This document shows, in pieces, positions 1 through 7,993 of a DNA stretch of 64,000 bases. The translations under genes were made by a program, and so were the position numbers. The first letter of the stretch is position 1. Each line of letters opens with the position of its first letter. The notes beneath the pieces were generated by a model, which was given only the letters and a program-made list of their open reading frames with translations, was not told the origin of the DNA and searched no databases. Source of the stretch: Motilibacter aurantiacus (GTDB taxonomy: Bacteria; Actinomycetota; Actinomycetes; Motilibacterales; Motilibacteraceae); contig NZ_JAANNO010000011.1 of NCBI RefSeq assembly GCF_011250645.1, positions 49,042 to 113,041 of the forward strand. The letters are read 5' to 3'.

Positions 1-423
1 GCCCGCCTCGGCCTGCGGCTGCGGGTAGGTGCCCGGCTCGGCCTTGATCACAGTGGGGTCGTCGAGGAAGGGCGCGCCCTTGGTGCTGGCGGCGAACTTC
101 GAGGAGAACTCGCCGAACGACAGGTGCTGGCTCTTCTGCCGCACCAGGCCGAAGGTCGCGACGTCCCAGAACGCCGTGCTGCCGCCGTTGCCGAGGACGA
201 CCTCGTAGCCCTCGGGCAGGGAGAACAGCTGGCTCAGGCCCTCGCGGGTGCGCTTGACCAGGTCCTTGACCGGCTTCTGCCGGTGGCTCGTGCCGAGGAG
301 GGCGCGGCCGGTCGCGTCGAGCGCGTCCAGGGCCTCCTTGCGCACCTTGGACGGCCCGCAGCCGAAGCGGCCATCGACCGGCTTGAGATCGTCCGGGATC
401 GGAATGCTCGTCGCGTCTGCCAC
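1..423 (-). CDS. serC: Phosphoserine aminotransferase, 3' part outside window
   Basis: SerC converts 3-phosphohydroxypyruvate and glutamate to phosphoserine in serine biosynthesis, and is a cytoplasmic PLP enzyme. Translating the minus strand from a GTG at 423 gives 141 codons with no stop before the window edge. The N-terminus reads VADATSIPIPDDLKPVDGRF followed by GCGPSKVR, the substrate/PLP-proximal start typical of the actinobacterial SerC type. It continues with LLGTSHRQ and VVLGNGGSTAFWD, both family hallmarks. Only the N-terminal third is present, so the PLP lysine cannot be checked. It lies on the same strand as the citrate synthase upstream, a grouping seen in other actinobacteria. 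A strong hairpin lies between the two. Confidence 0.9.
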   Translation of the reverse strand, partial: MADATSIPIPDDLKPVDGRFGCGPSKVRKEALDALDATGRALLGTSHRQKPVKDLVKRTREGLSQLFSLPEGYEVVLGNGGSTAFWDVATFGLVRQKSQHLSFGEFSSKFAASTKGAPFLDDPTVIKAEPGTYPQPQAEAG

Positions 424-482
424 GGGCTCAGCCTAGAGCCGCAGCGCCGGCGGGCGGCGGACGGTCCGCATGCCAGAACGGC

Positions 483-520
483 GACGCCGCCCGCCCCGGC
501 GTACGGGGACGGGCGGCGTC
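483..520 (-). terminator. Hairpin terminator after citrate synthase
   Basis: Arms GACGCCGCCCG (483-493) and CGGGCGGCGTC (510-520) are perfect complements. An inner CCCC/GGGG extends the stem to about 15 bp with a single bulged A and a 7-nt loop. It starts 16 bp after the citrate synthase stop in its direction of transcription. There is no strong T-run, as is common in high-GC actinobacteria. Confidence 0.7.
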
Positions 521-535
521 GGAGGAGCGTGTGGG

Positions 536-1633
536 TCAGGCCGAGACCACGTCCCAGCCCGGGACCTCCTGCGGCGAGCGCGCGCCGGGGCCGACGTAGC
601 GCGCCGACGGGCGGACCAGGCGGCCGGTCTTCTTCTGCTCCAGGATGTGAGCGGACCAGCCGGCGGTGCGGGCGCTGGTGAACATCGAGGTGAACATGTG
701 CGGCGGGACCTCGGCGAAGTCCAGCACGACAGCGGCCCAGAACTCGACGTTCGTGGCGAGGACGCGGTCGGGCCGCCGGGCGTGCAGCTCCTCGAGGGCG
801 GCCTTCTCCAGCGCGGCCGCGACCTCGGCACGCGGGGCGCCGACCTCGTGCGCGACCCGGCGGAGGGTACGGGCGCGCGGGTCCTCCGCGCGGTAGACGC
901 GGTGGCCGAAGCCCATGAGCCGCTCGCCCTTGTCCAGGACGGACTTGACGTAGCCCACGGCGTCGCCGCTCTGCTCGACGGCCTCGACCATGTGCAGCAC
1001 GCGCGAGGGAGCGCCGCCGTGCAGCGGCCCGGACATGGCGCCCACGGCCCCGGACAGCGCGGCGGCCACGTCCGCGCCGGTGGAGGCGATGACGCGGCCG
1101 GTGAAGGTGGAGGCGTTCATGCCGTGCTCGGCGGCGGAGACGAAGTACGCGTCGAGCGCGCGGCAGTGCCGGGGGTCGACCTCGCCGCGCCAGCGCTTGA
1201 GGAAGCGCCCGACGACGGTCTGCTCGGCCTCCACCTCGGCCTGCGGGACAGGTGCGGCGTCGCCGTGCGCCGACTGGGCGATGAAGTCGAGGGCGGCGGC
1301 CGTCGAGCGAGCGAGGTCCTCGCGGGCCTGCTCGGGCTCGATGTCGAGCAGCTGCTTGAGCCCCCAGGTCGCCGCGAGAGTGGCGAGGGAGGCCTGCACG
1401 TCGACGCGGACGTCACCCGTGCGCACGGGCAGGGCGAGCTCCTCGGCGCGCGGCAGGCCCGGGTCGAAGGCGCCGTCGACCAGCAGGCCCCAGACGCGCT
1501 CGAACGGCACCTTGCCGACGAGGTCCTCGATGTCGACGCCGCGGTAGCGGAGGGAGCCGCCCTCCTTGTCCGGCTCGGCGATCTCGGTCTCGAACGCGAC
1601 GACGCCCTCGAGGCCGGGCTTGAAGTCGGACAT
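536..1633 (-). CDS. Citrate synthase (CitA/citrate synthase 2 type)
   Basis: The product condenses oxaloacetate and acetyl-CoA to citrate in the cytoplasm. It has 365 residues, the short citrate synthase class typical of the second actinobacterial enzyme rather than the longer GltA. The start [20 protein letters not shown] is followed by the conserved [10 protein letters not shown] segment. Catalytic-region motifs GPLHGGAP (active-site His) and MGFGHRVYR (second His and Arg) are intact, as is the C-terminal [13 protein letters not shown] good ribosome site (AGGAGCAGCAGG) precedes the ATG. pdxH is divergent and serC lies downstream, an arrangement I know from other actinobacteria. I do not assign gltA or citA firmly because the paralogues are hard to separate by eye. 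Confidence 0.93.
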   Translation of the reverse strand: MSDFKPGLEGVVAFETEIAEPDKEGGSLRYRGVDIEDLVGKVPFERVWGLLVDGAFDPGLPRAEELALPVRTGDVRVDVQASLATLAATWGLKQLLDIEPEQAREDLARSTAAALDFIAQSAHGDAAPVPQAEVEAEQTVVGRFLKRWRGEVDPRHCRALDAYFVSAAEHGMNASTFTGRVIASTGADVAAALSGAVGAMSGPLHGGAPSRVLHMVEAVEQSGDAVGYVKSVLDKGERLMGFGHRVYRAEDPRARTLRRVAHEVGAPRAEVAAALEKAALEELHARRPDRVLATNVEFWAAVVLDFAEVPPHMFTSMFTSARTAGWSAHILEQKKTGRLVRPSARYVGPGARSPQEVPGWDVVSA

Positions 1634-1772
1634 CCTGCTGCTCCTCGCTTGGTCGGTGCGCGGACGTGCTCTCGCGTGGAGGTCGTCCCGCGGCAGCCCC
1701 GTTGCTTCCGCCCATCTTCCACAACGACGAAGGCGAACCGAAAGCGGGGGCGAGGAATGGGATCGTTGTCAC

Positions 1773-2450
1773 GTGGATTTCTCCCGGCCGCGCTCCGCGG
1801 ACCCCTCCCCGCCGGACCCGAGCGGGATGCGCCGCTCGTACGAGCGGGCCGCCCTGGACCGGGCCGACCTCGCGCCCACGCCCGCCGAGCAGTTCGCCGG
1901 CTGGCTCGCCGAGGCGGTCGCCGCCGGTCTGCCGGAGCCCAACGCGATGACGCTCGCGACCGCCGACGGGGCCGGCCGGCCGAGCGCGCGGACGGTGCTG
2001 CTCAAGGCGTACGACGAGCGCGGGTTCACGTTCTTCACCAACCTGCTGTCCCGCAAGGGACAGGACCTCGCACAGAACCCGCACGCCGCGCTGCTCTTCC
2101 CCTGGGTCGCCCTCGAGCGCCAGGTGGTGGTGTCCGGGCGGGTGGAGCTCGTCGCGCGCGAGGAGGTGGCGGCCTACTTCGCGACCCGGCCGCACGGGTC
2201 CCGGCTCGGCGCCTGGGCCAGCCCGCAGTCGTCGGTCGTGCCCTCTCGCCGCGCGCTCGAGGACGAGTACGCGGGGCTGGCGGCGCGCTGGCCGGAGGGG
2301 ACGCCGGTGCCGGTGCCCGACCACTGGGGTGGCTACCGGGTGGTGCCCGAGACGGTCGAGTTCTGGCAGGGCCGGCCGAGCCGGATGCACGACCGGCTGC
2401 GCTACCGCCGGGACGGCGCCGGCTGGGTCGTGGAGCGGCTCGCGCCCTGA
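1773..2450 (+). CDS. pdxH: Pyridoxamine 5'-phosphate oxidase
   Basis: PdxH oxidises PNP or PMP to pyridoxal 5'-phosphate using FMN and O2. The protein is about 225 aa, normal for the family. Visible hallmarks are [17 protein letters not shown] near the start, the core [20 protein letters not shown] with [14 protein letters not shown] (FMN phosphate binding), [29 protein letters not shown], and the C-terminal [14 protein letters not shown] with RLAP. I chose the GTG at 1773 because GATCGT sits 6 nt upstream like a leaderless -10 box. An in-frame ATG at 1827 would give a shorter N-terminus and cannot be excluded. The gene is divergent from citrate synthase. PLP made here is the cofactor of the neighbouring SerC. 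Confidence 0.92.
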   Translation: MDFSRPRSADPSPPDPSGMRRSYERAALDRADLAPTPAEQFAGWLAEAVAAGLPEPNAMTLATADGAGRPSARTVLLKAYDERGFTFFTNLLSRKGQDLAQNPHAALLFPWVALERQVVVSGRVELVAREEVAAYFATRPHGSRLGAWASPQSSVVPSRRALEDEYAGLAARWPEGTPVPVPDHWGGYRVVPETVEFWQGRPSRMHDRLRYRRDGAGWVVERLAP

Positions 2451-2666
2451 CGGCGCACGGTCGGCCCGGCGTGTCGTGGCTGGGGCACCCGACTGCTCAG
2501 GTCTGCTCCGGCATGGGCGATGCTTCCGGTGGGTCGGTCGCGACGCCTCCGGGCGGGACGGCCGGGCCGGCGCCGTACCGGATCATGACCCCGGGCCTCA
2601 TCTCCAGCCGCTGCGAGCGGCCACTCGCCGAGAGGCGTCACCCGGTGCGGCGTCCTCGACCTGGCG

Positions 2667-2696
2667 CGAGGGGTGGGGCTGCTGCCCCGCCCCTCG
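2667..2696. terminator. Strong hairpin, probable pdxH terminator
   Basis: Arms CGAGGGGTGGGGC and GCCCCGCCCCTCG form 13 pairs (one G-T wobble) around a TGCT tetraloop. It lies 217 bp after the pdxH stop with no poly-T. Termination is likely, although the distance leaves room for a different RNA role. Confidence 0.55.
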
Positions 2697-2768
2697 TTCG
2701 CTGTCTGTGCGTTGGGCCTGCCCCCGCGGTCGCCACGACCGACCGTCGCCGGGATCCGGGCATGGAGA

Positions 2769-2832
2769 AGCCCGCGGGCGGTCGGTTCACGACCATGTGC
2801 CGGGGGGACTTTTTCCCCGGCGCCCGCGGGCT
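2769..2832. other. Three-way-junction inverted repeat element
   Basis: The outer arms AGCCCGCGGGC (2769-2779) and GCCCGCGGGCT (2822-2832) are perfect 11-bp complements. They enclose two further perfect hairpins: GGTCG/CGACC with loop GTTCA (2780-2794), and GCCGGGG/CCCCGGC with a 9-nt loop (2799-2821). Only four bases (ATGT) are unpaired between them. Nearly every base is paired in a cloverleaf-like fold on either strand, which is far more order than a simple terminator needs. The function is unknown. It could be a small structured RNA, a REP-like element or a processed terminator. Confidence 0.6.
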
Positions 2833-3067
2833 CCGGTGACTGCCTGGGTGTAGCCGGCCACGTCGGCCGGGCGCCCGGAGTCGTGGCTAGCTGGCAGCCA
2901 CCTCACGAGTCCAAGAACTATGCAAAGTTTCGGACCACCTCCCTTCCCGTGTACGAGAACGGTACGTCCGGGTTCGGGCTGCTCGCAACTGACTTCGGCC
3001 GAGGGTGAACCCGGCCCCGGCCTCGGGGTGGCCGCGCGCGTGTCGGGGCTCTGTCGGTGGGGGTGGC

Positions 3068-3073
3068 TAGCGT
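3068..3073 (+). promoter_or_regulatory. -10 box TAGCGT, leaderless start
   Basis: TAGCGT lies 6 nt before the ATG at 3080, so transcription would begin at or next to the start codon. No Shine-Dalgarno sequence is visible, which agrees with a leaderless mRNA. Confidence 0.5.
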
Positions 3074-3079
3074 GCGCGC

Positions 3080-4579
3080 ATGGGCATCGAGCCGGGCGAC
3101 GCGCCGCGTGGGACGGGGCTGCGACACGGCCTCTACCGCGCCGTGGCGCTCGACGAGCTGACCGCCCGCGAGCGGGAGGAGGCGCGCGCGGCCGCTCAGG
3201 GCCGGGTCGAGGCGATGATCCGCGAGTGGCGCTCTCGGCCGCCGCGGGTGCAGGAGGTCGCGGACCCGCAGGTCGCGCTGCCCGACGACGAGGCGGACGT
3301 CGGCGCGTTCCTGGCGGAGCTTCCACCCGGCAGGGTGCTGATCGACGCGCTCGAGCAGGCTGCCGAGCGCCCGCTGAGCGCGGACGGCCGGGTGGAGGTC
3401 GTCCGTGGTTGGGACCGGGTCGCCGCCTGGCTGACGGCGCAGCAGATGCGGGCGCTGGCGGCGGCGGCCGAGGCCATCGCCGAGGAGCAGGCCCCGGAGC
3501 CGGGGAGCGCGGCGGCCGAGCACTGGTCCGCGCGCCAGGCCGCCGAGGCCGAGCTGGGCGCTGCCCTGCGCTGGGCGCCGGCGACGGTGGCGACGCGGCT
3601 GCGTCAGGCGTCGGAGCTGACCGGCCGGTGCGCGCTGACGTTGCAGGAGCTCGAGGCGGGGCGGATCGAGCAGCGGCAGGCCGCAGCAGTGGTGGAGGCG
3701 TGCGCGCCGCTGGACGACGACGCGGCGCACGCGGTGCAGCAGCGGGTGCTGCCGCACGCCACCGAGCAGACCGTGGCTCAGACCCGCCGGTCCCTGCGGC
3801 GTGCGGTGCTCGCGGTGGACCCGGCCACGGCGGCGGAGAGGCATCAGCGCGCACGGGCCGATCGCGGGGTCGAGCGCTGGGCCGAGCCGGACGCGATGGC
3901 CGCGCTCACGATCCGCACGGACGCAGCCGGGGCCGCCACGATCTGGGCCGCCCTCGACGCCGTCGCGGCGGCGATGCCGAGGACCGACCCGGCGACCGGC
4001 GAGGACGTGCCCGTCGCCGCCCGGCGGGCGGACGGGCTGGTGGCCCTGTGCGCCGCGGTGCTGCGCGACCGGGACGTGCTGCCCGACCTGGCCCGGGCGG
4101 GGACCGGCGTCCCCGCCGTGCGGGTCACGGTCTCGGCGGAGACGCTGCTGAAGCTGGCCGAGCGTCCCGGCGAGCTCGACGGGCACGGGGCGATCCCGAC
4201 GTCACTGGCTCGCGAGCTCGCGGCGGACGGCGCCTGGCGCCGCTGGCTGGTCGAGCCGCGGACGGGTGAGCTGCTCGACATCGGCTCGGAGACCTACCGG
4301 CCCGGCGCGCGGCTGGCGGCCTTCGTCGCGGCGCGCGACCGGACCTGCCGCGGCCCGGGCAGCGGAGTGCCCGCCCGATCCGCCGACCTCGACCATGTCG
4401 AGCCCTTCGACGGGACCAACACGACCCGGGCCAACCTGCAGCCGCTGCGCCGCCGCTGGCACAACGCCAAGACCCACGGCGGCTGGCAGGTGACCCGCGC
4501 ACCGGACGGGACGACGACGTGGCGGTCGCCGCTGGGCCGGCGCTACTCGGTCCCTCCGGAAAGCCTCGACCCCGAGTAG
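3080..4579 (+). CDS. DUF222/13E12 repeat family HNH endonuclease
   Basis: This is a 499-aa protein of the actinobacterial 13E12 repeat family, with a long helical DUF222 region (about residues 1-380) and a C-terminal HNH nuclease domain. The nuclease part carries an A-R-D-R-T-C-R-G-P-G segment, DLDHVEPFDG and NLQPLRRRWHNAKTHGGW, matching the HNH pattern of metal-dependent endonucleases. Members of this family are multicopy in many actinobacteria, and in Mycobacterium tuberculosis they lie in REP13E12 repeat elements. Their true role is unsettled. It sits alone, with a leaderless promoter and a highly structured upstream gap. One zinc-site cysteine position reads G-P-G-S-G-V-P in place of the second usual Cys, so metal binding may be altered. 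Confidence 0.88.
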   Translation: MGIEPGDAPRGTGLRHGLYRAVALDELTAREREEARAAAQGRVEAMIREWRSRPPRVQEVADPQVALPDDEADVGAFLAELPPGRVLIDALEQAAERPLSADGRVEVVRGWDRVAAWLTAQQMRALAAAAEAIAEEQAPEPGSAAAEHWSARQAAEAELGAALRWAPATVATRLRQASELTGRCALTLQELEAGRIEQRQAAAVVEACAPLDDDAAHAVQQRVLPHATEQTVAQTRRSLRRAVLAVDPATAAERHQRARADRGVERWAEPDAMAALTIRTDAAGAATIWAALDAVAAAMPRTDPATGEDVPVAARRADGLVALCAAVLRDRDVLPDLARAGTGVPAVRVTVSAETLLKLAERPGELDGHGAIPTSLARELAADGAWRRWLVEPRTGELLDIGSETYRPGARLAAFVAARDRTCRGPGSGVPARSADLDHVEPFDGTNTTRANLQPLRRRWHNAKTHGGWQVTRAPDGTTTWRSPLGRRYSVPPESLDPE

Positions 4580-4644
4580 CCGGGCGACGCGATCAGGGCG
4601 GCCCGGGTCGATGAGTAGGGCAGGCGGCGTACGTCTGCCTCGTC

Positions 4645-4947
4645 GTGGAGTCCGACCCCTGGGCGTGTGCCGTCGCGGTTCAGGTCGGCGCGGGTGGGAC
4701 GGGTACCGCGCTGACGCAGGCCGCGTGCGCGCTCGAGGCAGGCCGTGACGTCGTGCTGACGCTCGGCGCGCGGGCCGCGCCCGACCTGGGCACCGTCGAG
4801 GCGCTCGCCCGGTTGGTGCTGCTCGCGCGACGGTCCGGCGCGCGCGTCCTCGTCGAGGCCCCGGGGCCGGCGCTGCAGGGGCTCGTGGAGCTGCTCGGGC
4901 TGACCGAGGCCCTCGGGCTCAGCGCGTCAGGCCAGCCGGAGCGGTAG
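4645..4947 (+). CDS. STAS-like domain protein
   Basis: This is a 100-aa protein with the alternating strand-helix pattern of STAS/MlaB-like domains: VVLTLGARAAPDLGTVEALA, then a helix, then ARVLVEAPG, then a C-terminal helix. STAS proteins bind partner kinases, sigma regulators or transporters. The usual D-S-S/A-G phosphoacceptor motif is absent (AAPDLGTVEAL), so a phospho-switch like SpoIIAA is unlikely. The GTG start gives the complete domain. Its last 21 bases overlap the 3' end of the convergent sigma-factor gene, so the two transcripts are antisense at their ends. A regulatory link to that sigma factor is possible but only inferred. Confidence 0.65.
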   Translation: MESDPWACAVAVQVGAGGTGTALTQAACALEAGRDVVLTLGARAAPDLGTVEALARLVLLARRSGARVLVEAPGPALQGLVELLGLTEALGLSASGQPER

Positions 4948-5901
4948 GCCGAGCGCCTCGAACGACCGGCCGCCGAACTCCTGCAGGAAGTGCTGGATGT
5001 GGCGGATCCGGCCGTCGACGATGTCGAGCGCCTGGACCGACCAGGCGACGTGGCCGTTGCCGTCCGCGCGGTACTGGGCGAAGCCGGGGGAGCCGTTGAT
5101 CACGATGGGCAGCAGCCGCGAGCCCACGCACCCGGCGCCGTGGCCGAGGTGCCAGTCGGCGATGTCCCGCGCACCCTCCAGCCACACCGTCAGCGGCGGC
5201 ATCGACATGCGAGCGTCCGAGTGCAGGAGCTGCACCAGGCCCTCGATGTCGTACGCCTCGAACGCCCGGACGTAGCGGCCGAGCAGCTCACGCTCCTGGT
5301 GGCCGAGGGCATGCGCGCTGACACCGGAGCTCGTGTCCAGCTGGCCCAACGTCGCCCGGGCGCGCTGCAGGGCGCTGTTGACCGAGACCACGGTGGTGCC
5401 GAGCAGCTCGGCGACGTCGGCAGCCGGCCAGGCGAGGACCTCGCGCAGCAGGAGGACGGCGCGCTGGCGGGGCGGCAGGTGCTGCAGCGCCGCGACGAAC
5501 GCGAGGCGGATGCTGTCGTGCAGCACGGCCTGCTCGGCGGGGTCGCCGTCGATTCCGGCGGCCGCGTCCGTGATGGGGCCGACCCAGGTCGCCTCGGGCA
5601 ACGGGTCGCCCGGGGTCGTGGTGGCAGGCACGGGCGAGGACAGGTCCATGGGCAGCGCGCGCCGGCCGCGGGACCGCATGCTGTCCAGGCAGACGTTGGT
5701 CGCGATGCGGTAGAGCCACGAGCGCAGCGACGACCGGCCCTCGAAGCTGTCGTAGGCCTGCCAGGCCTTCACCAGCGTCTCCTGCACGGCGTCGTCGGCG
5801 TCGAAGGGGGAGCCGAGCATCCGGTAGCAGTAGCCGGTCAGCTCACGGCGGTACTCCTCGAGCGCCGCCATGCCCTCCCGCTCGCGCAGTCCCGCGGTCA
5901 T
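4927..5901 (-). CDS. ECF sigma factor, SigG-like with C-terminal SnoaL-like domain
   Basis: This is a 324-aa RNA polymerase sigma factor. Region 2 is about residues 14-85 (LTGYCYRMLGSPFDADDAVQ, SSLRSWLYRIATNVCLD). Region 4 is about 130-185 (ALQHLPPRQRAVLLLREVLA, then a helix-turn-helix VAELLGTTVVSVNSALQRA). A C-terminal NTF2/SnoaL-like domain (about 205-324) includes LLHSDARMSMPPLTVWLEG. This is the SigG/TIGR02960 layout. In such factors the C-terminal domain usually replaces a separate anti-sigma factor. The ATG at 5901 follows GAGGAGGACCGGAG. An internal Met (MAALEEY) is an alternative start. A DrrAB-type transporter lies downstream, behind the terminator of its own operon. Confidence 0.9.
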   Translation of the reverse strand: MTAGLREREGMAALEEYRRELTGYCYRMLGSPFDADDAVQETLVKAWQAYDSFEGRSSLRSWLYRIATNVCLDSMRSRGRRALPMDLSSPVPATTTPGDPLPEATWVGPITDAAAGIDGDPAEQAVLHDSIRLAFVAALQHLPPRQRAVLLLREVLAWPAADVAELLGTTVVSVNSALQRARATLGQLDTSSGVSAHALGHQERELLGRYVRAFEAYDIEGLVQLLHSDARMSMPPLTVWLEGARDIADWHLGHGAGCVGSRLLPIVINGSPGFAQYRADGNGHVAWSVQALDIVDGRIRHIQHFLQEFGGRSFEALGLPLRLA

Positions 5902-5924
5902 CTCCGGTCCTCCTCGAACGCTCT

Positions 5925-5963
5925 GCCGGCCCCGTCGCCCACCGTAGCGGCGACGGGGCCGGC
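5925..5963 (-). terminator. Terminator of the ABC transporter operon
   Basis: A perfect 15-bp stem GCCGGCCCCGTCGCC/GGCGACGGGGCCGGC with a 9-nt loop lies just past the permease stop (5981) on the minus strand and ahead of the sigma gene start. It is a strong rho-independent-type hairpin without a T-run. Confidence 0.75.
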
Positions 5964-5980
5964 CCGACAGGCCCGCGCGA

Positions 5981-6742
5981 TCAGTCGTAGTGGCGGATGG
6001 CCCGCACGTTGAGCGCGACCATCGCGGCGCAGATGACGGCGGCCACGACGAAGCCGATCCCGACCTTGCCCCACCCGTCGCCGAGGACCAGGGCGCGCAT
6101 GCCCTCCATCACGTACGTGACCGGGTTCAGCGTCGCCGCGATCTCCATCGGGCGGGTCAGCATGTCGCGCGGCACGAAGTTCGGCGTGAGGAAGAGCAAC
6201 GGGAAGAACGCCATCGAGCCCGACTGCGTGGCGGCAGCGCTGCGCGTGCGCAGGGCGACCAGTTGCAGGAACGCCGAGAAGGCGACCGACCACACCGCGG
6301 TCAGCACGACCAGGAGCAGGAAGCCGCCGACGCCCGTCGAGACGCGGACGTCGAACGGCAGGGAGAGCAGCACCACCAGCACGGCGATCCCCGCTCCCTT
6401 GACCGCCTCGGCGTAGAGCCGCCCGAGCACTATGGACGTCCGGGACACCGGCGCTGCCCGCAGCTTGTCGAAGTAGCCGCCTTCGATGTCCTCGACGAGG
6501 AACATCGCCGCCCCGCCGAACGAGGCGGCGAGCAGGAGCGTGGCGGGGAGCTGGAAGGCGGCGTACCCCTGGCCCTGCAGGAACTCCGTCGAAGCGCTGG
6601 GGAAGATCTTGCCAGCCTGCCCGACGTTGACGACGAGGAAGAACAGCGGGATGAAGAGAGTCGGGAAGAGCGCTTCAGGTGTCCGCCACGCCTCGCGGAG
6701 GGCGCGCTGACCTAGTGCGGTCGAGCCGGTCAGGGCGCTCAC
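5981..6742 (-). CDS. ABC-2 type permease (DrrB-like)
   Basis: This is a 253-aa integral membrane component of an ABC exporter with about six hydrophobic segments. It includes the N-terminal ALFPTLFIPLFFLVVNVG and the family stretch LLLAASFGGAAMFLVEDIEGGYFDKLRAAPVSR. The LFLTPNFVPRDMLTRPMEIA region is the conserved ABC-2 segment (NPxT follows: LNPVTYVMEG). The GTG start overlaps the stop of the ATPase gene by four bases, so the two are translationally coupled. DrrAB-type pumps export lipophilic drugs or lipids. The substrate cannot be read from sequence. A strong hairpin follows the stop. Confidence 0.9.
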   Translation of the reverse strand: MSALTGSTALGQRALREAWRTPEALFPTLFIPLFFLVVNVGQAGKIFPSASTEFLQGQGYAAFQLPATLLLAASFGGAAMFLVEDIEGGYFDKLRAAPVSRTSIVLGRLYAEAVKGAGIAVLVVLLSLPFDVRVSTGVGGFLLLVVLTAVWSVAFSAFLQLVALRTRSAAATQSGSMAFFPLLFLTPNFVPRDMLTRPMEIAATLNPVTYVMEGMRALVLGDGWGKVGIGFVVAAVICAAMVALNVRAIRHYD

Positions 6743-7587
6743 GCCGACACCTCCTGCACGTCACCGGCGGCCCGGGTACGCGTTCGGCCGGTCGCGTCGA
6801 GGAACACCTCGTCGAGGGTCGGCTCGTGGTCGAGACGGAGCCGTTCGCGCAGCTCGTCCTTGAGCCGCTGCGGCGTCCCCTCGCGCACGAGCACGCCGCC
6901 GTCGATCACGGCGAGCCGGTCGCAGAGCTGGTCGGCCTCCTCGAGGTACTGCGTGGTGAGGAACACGGTCGTGCCGTTGCGGTTGATCCGGCGCACCTCG
7001 TCCCACACGGTCAGCCGGCTCGCGGGGTCCAGGCCTGTCGTCGGCTCGTCGAGGAACAGCACCTCCGGCTCGTGGACCAGCGCGGACGCCAGGTCGAGCC
7101 GGCGCTTCATGCCGCCGGAGTAGCCCTTGATCCGCCGGTCCGCCGCGTCGTCGAGCCCGACGAGGCCGAGCAGCTCGGCCGCCCGGGCGGAGGCGGCCTT
7201 CGCCGACGACCCGAACAGCCTGGCCTGGAGCACCAGCAGCTCCCGGCCGGTCTGGCGCACGTCGAGGCCGGCCTCCTGCAGGGCGACCCCCATGCGGCGG
7301 CGGGCGCGGTCGGGGTCCTTGGCGACGTCGACCCCGGCGACGCGGGCCGTGCCGGACGTGATCGACAGCAGGGTCGTCAGCATCCGCACGGTCGTCGACT
7401 TCCCGGCTCCGTTCGGGCCGAGGAAGCCGAACACCTCGCCGGCCGCCACACGCAGGTCGACCCCGCGTACGGCGTCGACCGTGCCGCTGCGGCTCCTGTA
7501 CTGCTTGACGAGGCCCACTGCCTCGACCGCCGGCTGCGTACCGCCACGCTCAGCCGGACGGCGTTGCGCGACCATGTGGTCGGACAT
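6739..7587 (-). CDS. ABC transporter ATP-binding protein (DrrA-like)
   Basis: This is the 282-aa ATPase partner of the downstream permease. It has Walker A GPNGAGKSTTVRML, signature YSGGMKRRLDLASALVHEPE, Walker B VLFLDEPTTGLDP and the H-loop equivalent VFLTTQYLEEADQLCDRLAV (Gln in place of His, as is usual in DrrA). The C-terminal DrrA-type extension (RLKDELRERLRL) is present. I start at the ATG at 7587 because GGGAAGGATCTCGC precedes it. A longer reading frame begins at 7644 but has no ribosome site. The 4-bp overlap with the permease marks a two-gene operon. A 400-bp divergent spacer lies upstream. Confidence 0.92.
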   Translation of the reverse strand: MSDHMVAQRRPAERGGTQPAVEAVGLVKQYRSRSGTVDAVRGVDLRVAAGEVFGFLGPNGAGKSTTVRMLTTLLSITSGTARVAGVDVAKDPDRARRRMGVALQEAGLDVRQTGRELLVLQARLFGSSAKAASARAAELLGLVGLDDAADRRIKGYSGGMKRRLDLASALVHEPEVLFLDEPTTGLDPASRLTVWDEVRRINRNGTTVFLTTQYLEEADQLCDRLAVIDGGVLVREGTPQRLKDELRERLRLDHEPTLDEVFLDATGRTRTRAAGDVQEVSA

Positions 7588-7993
7588 GCGAGATCCTTCC
7601 CTCGGTTCCTCGGTCGAGAGACGACGGTCGGTGCTCGGACTCATCGGTCCGGCCGCCGCAGAGGGGGCGCGGGCGGTCGGCGCCGCTTGCCGCCCGCTCG
7701 CCGTGATCTAGGAGTACGCTGGGCCAACAGCCTCACCGCGAGGTTGAAGCCCTCCCGCTAGCGGGGGGAGATCGGCGGTCCCGATGGGATCCTGCCCCGC
7801 GCTCCTTCTCACGCCTTCGCCCGGCGGTCCTCCAGCCCGGCTCCTCGGCCCCCGTCCCGGCAGCGCAGCCTGACGCTGCCCGACGGCCGTGGCCGTCCAG
7901 CGTGCGCGGCCGCGATCGAGCCCGGCAGCGGAACGACAGGCTCGTCCGTGCGGGTCATCTCCCGCGCTCACTTCCTAACAGAGGCGTACGTGT
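7588..7993. other. Divergent 406-bp spacer with palindrome
   Basis: No gene is recognised. The spacer separates the ABC exporter (minus) from the STAS/trehalose operon (plus). At 7751-7768 an 8-bp dyad CCTCCCGC/GCGGGGGG with a 2-bp centre (core CCCGCTAGCGGG) could be an operator or a short hairpin. A second GC-rich stretch follows (7771-7870) without a clear fold. Confidence 0.45.

Larger units (their letters stand above)
2451..3079. other. 629-bp structured intergenic region
   Basis: No convincing gene is present. The gap holds a 13-bp terminator-like hairpin (2667-2696), the three-way-junction fold at 2769-2832, a CCGGCC/GGCCGG hairpin (2854-2870) and a GTGGCT/AGCCAC hairpin near 2883-2901. 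A locally AT-rich patch (about 2913-2935) follows, and a leaderless-type promoter ends at the HNH gene start. The ORFs that cross it are composition-driven and show no recognisable family. Confidence 0.6.

Noticed and set aside
2780..2794. tRNA T-arm-like GGTCG-GTTCA-CGACC
   Set aside because: The loop is only 5 nt and no acceptor, D or anticodon arms of tRNA geometry surround it; it belongs to the three-way-junction fold.
470..2839. Very long plus-strand open frame antisense to citrate synthase
   Set aside because: It is a GC-rich shadow of the citrate synthase gene with no family signature; several frames in this window stay open because of composition.
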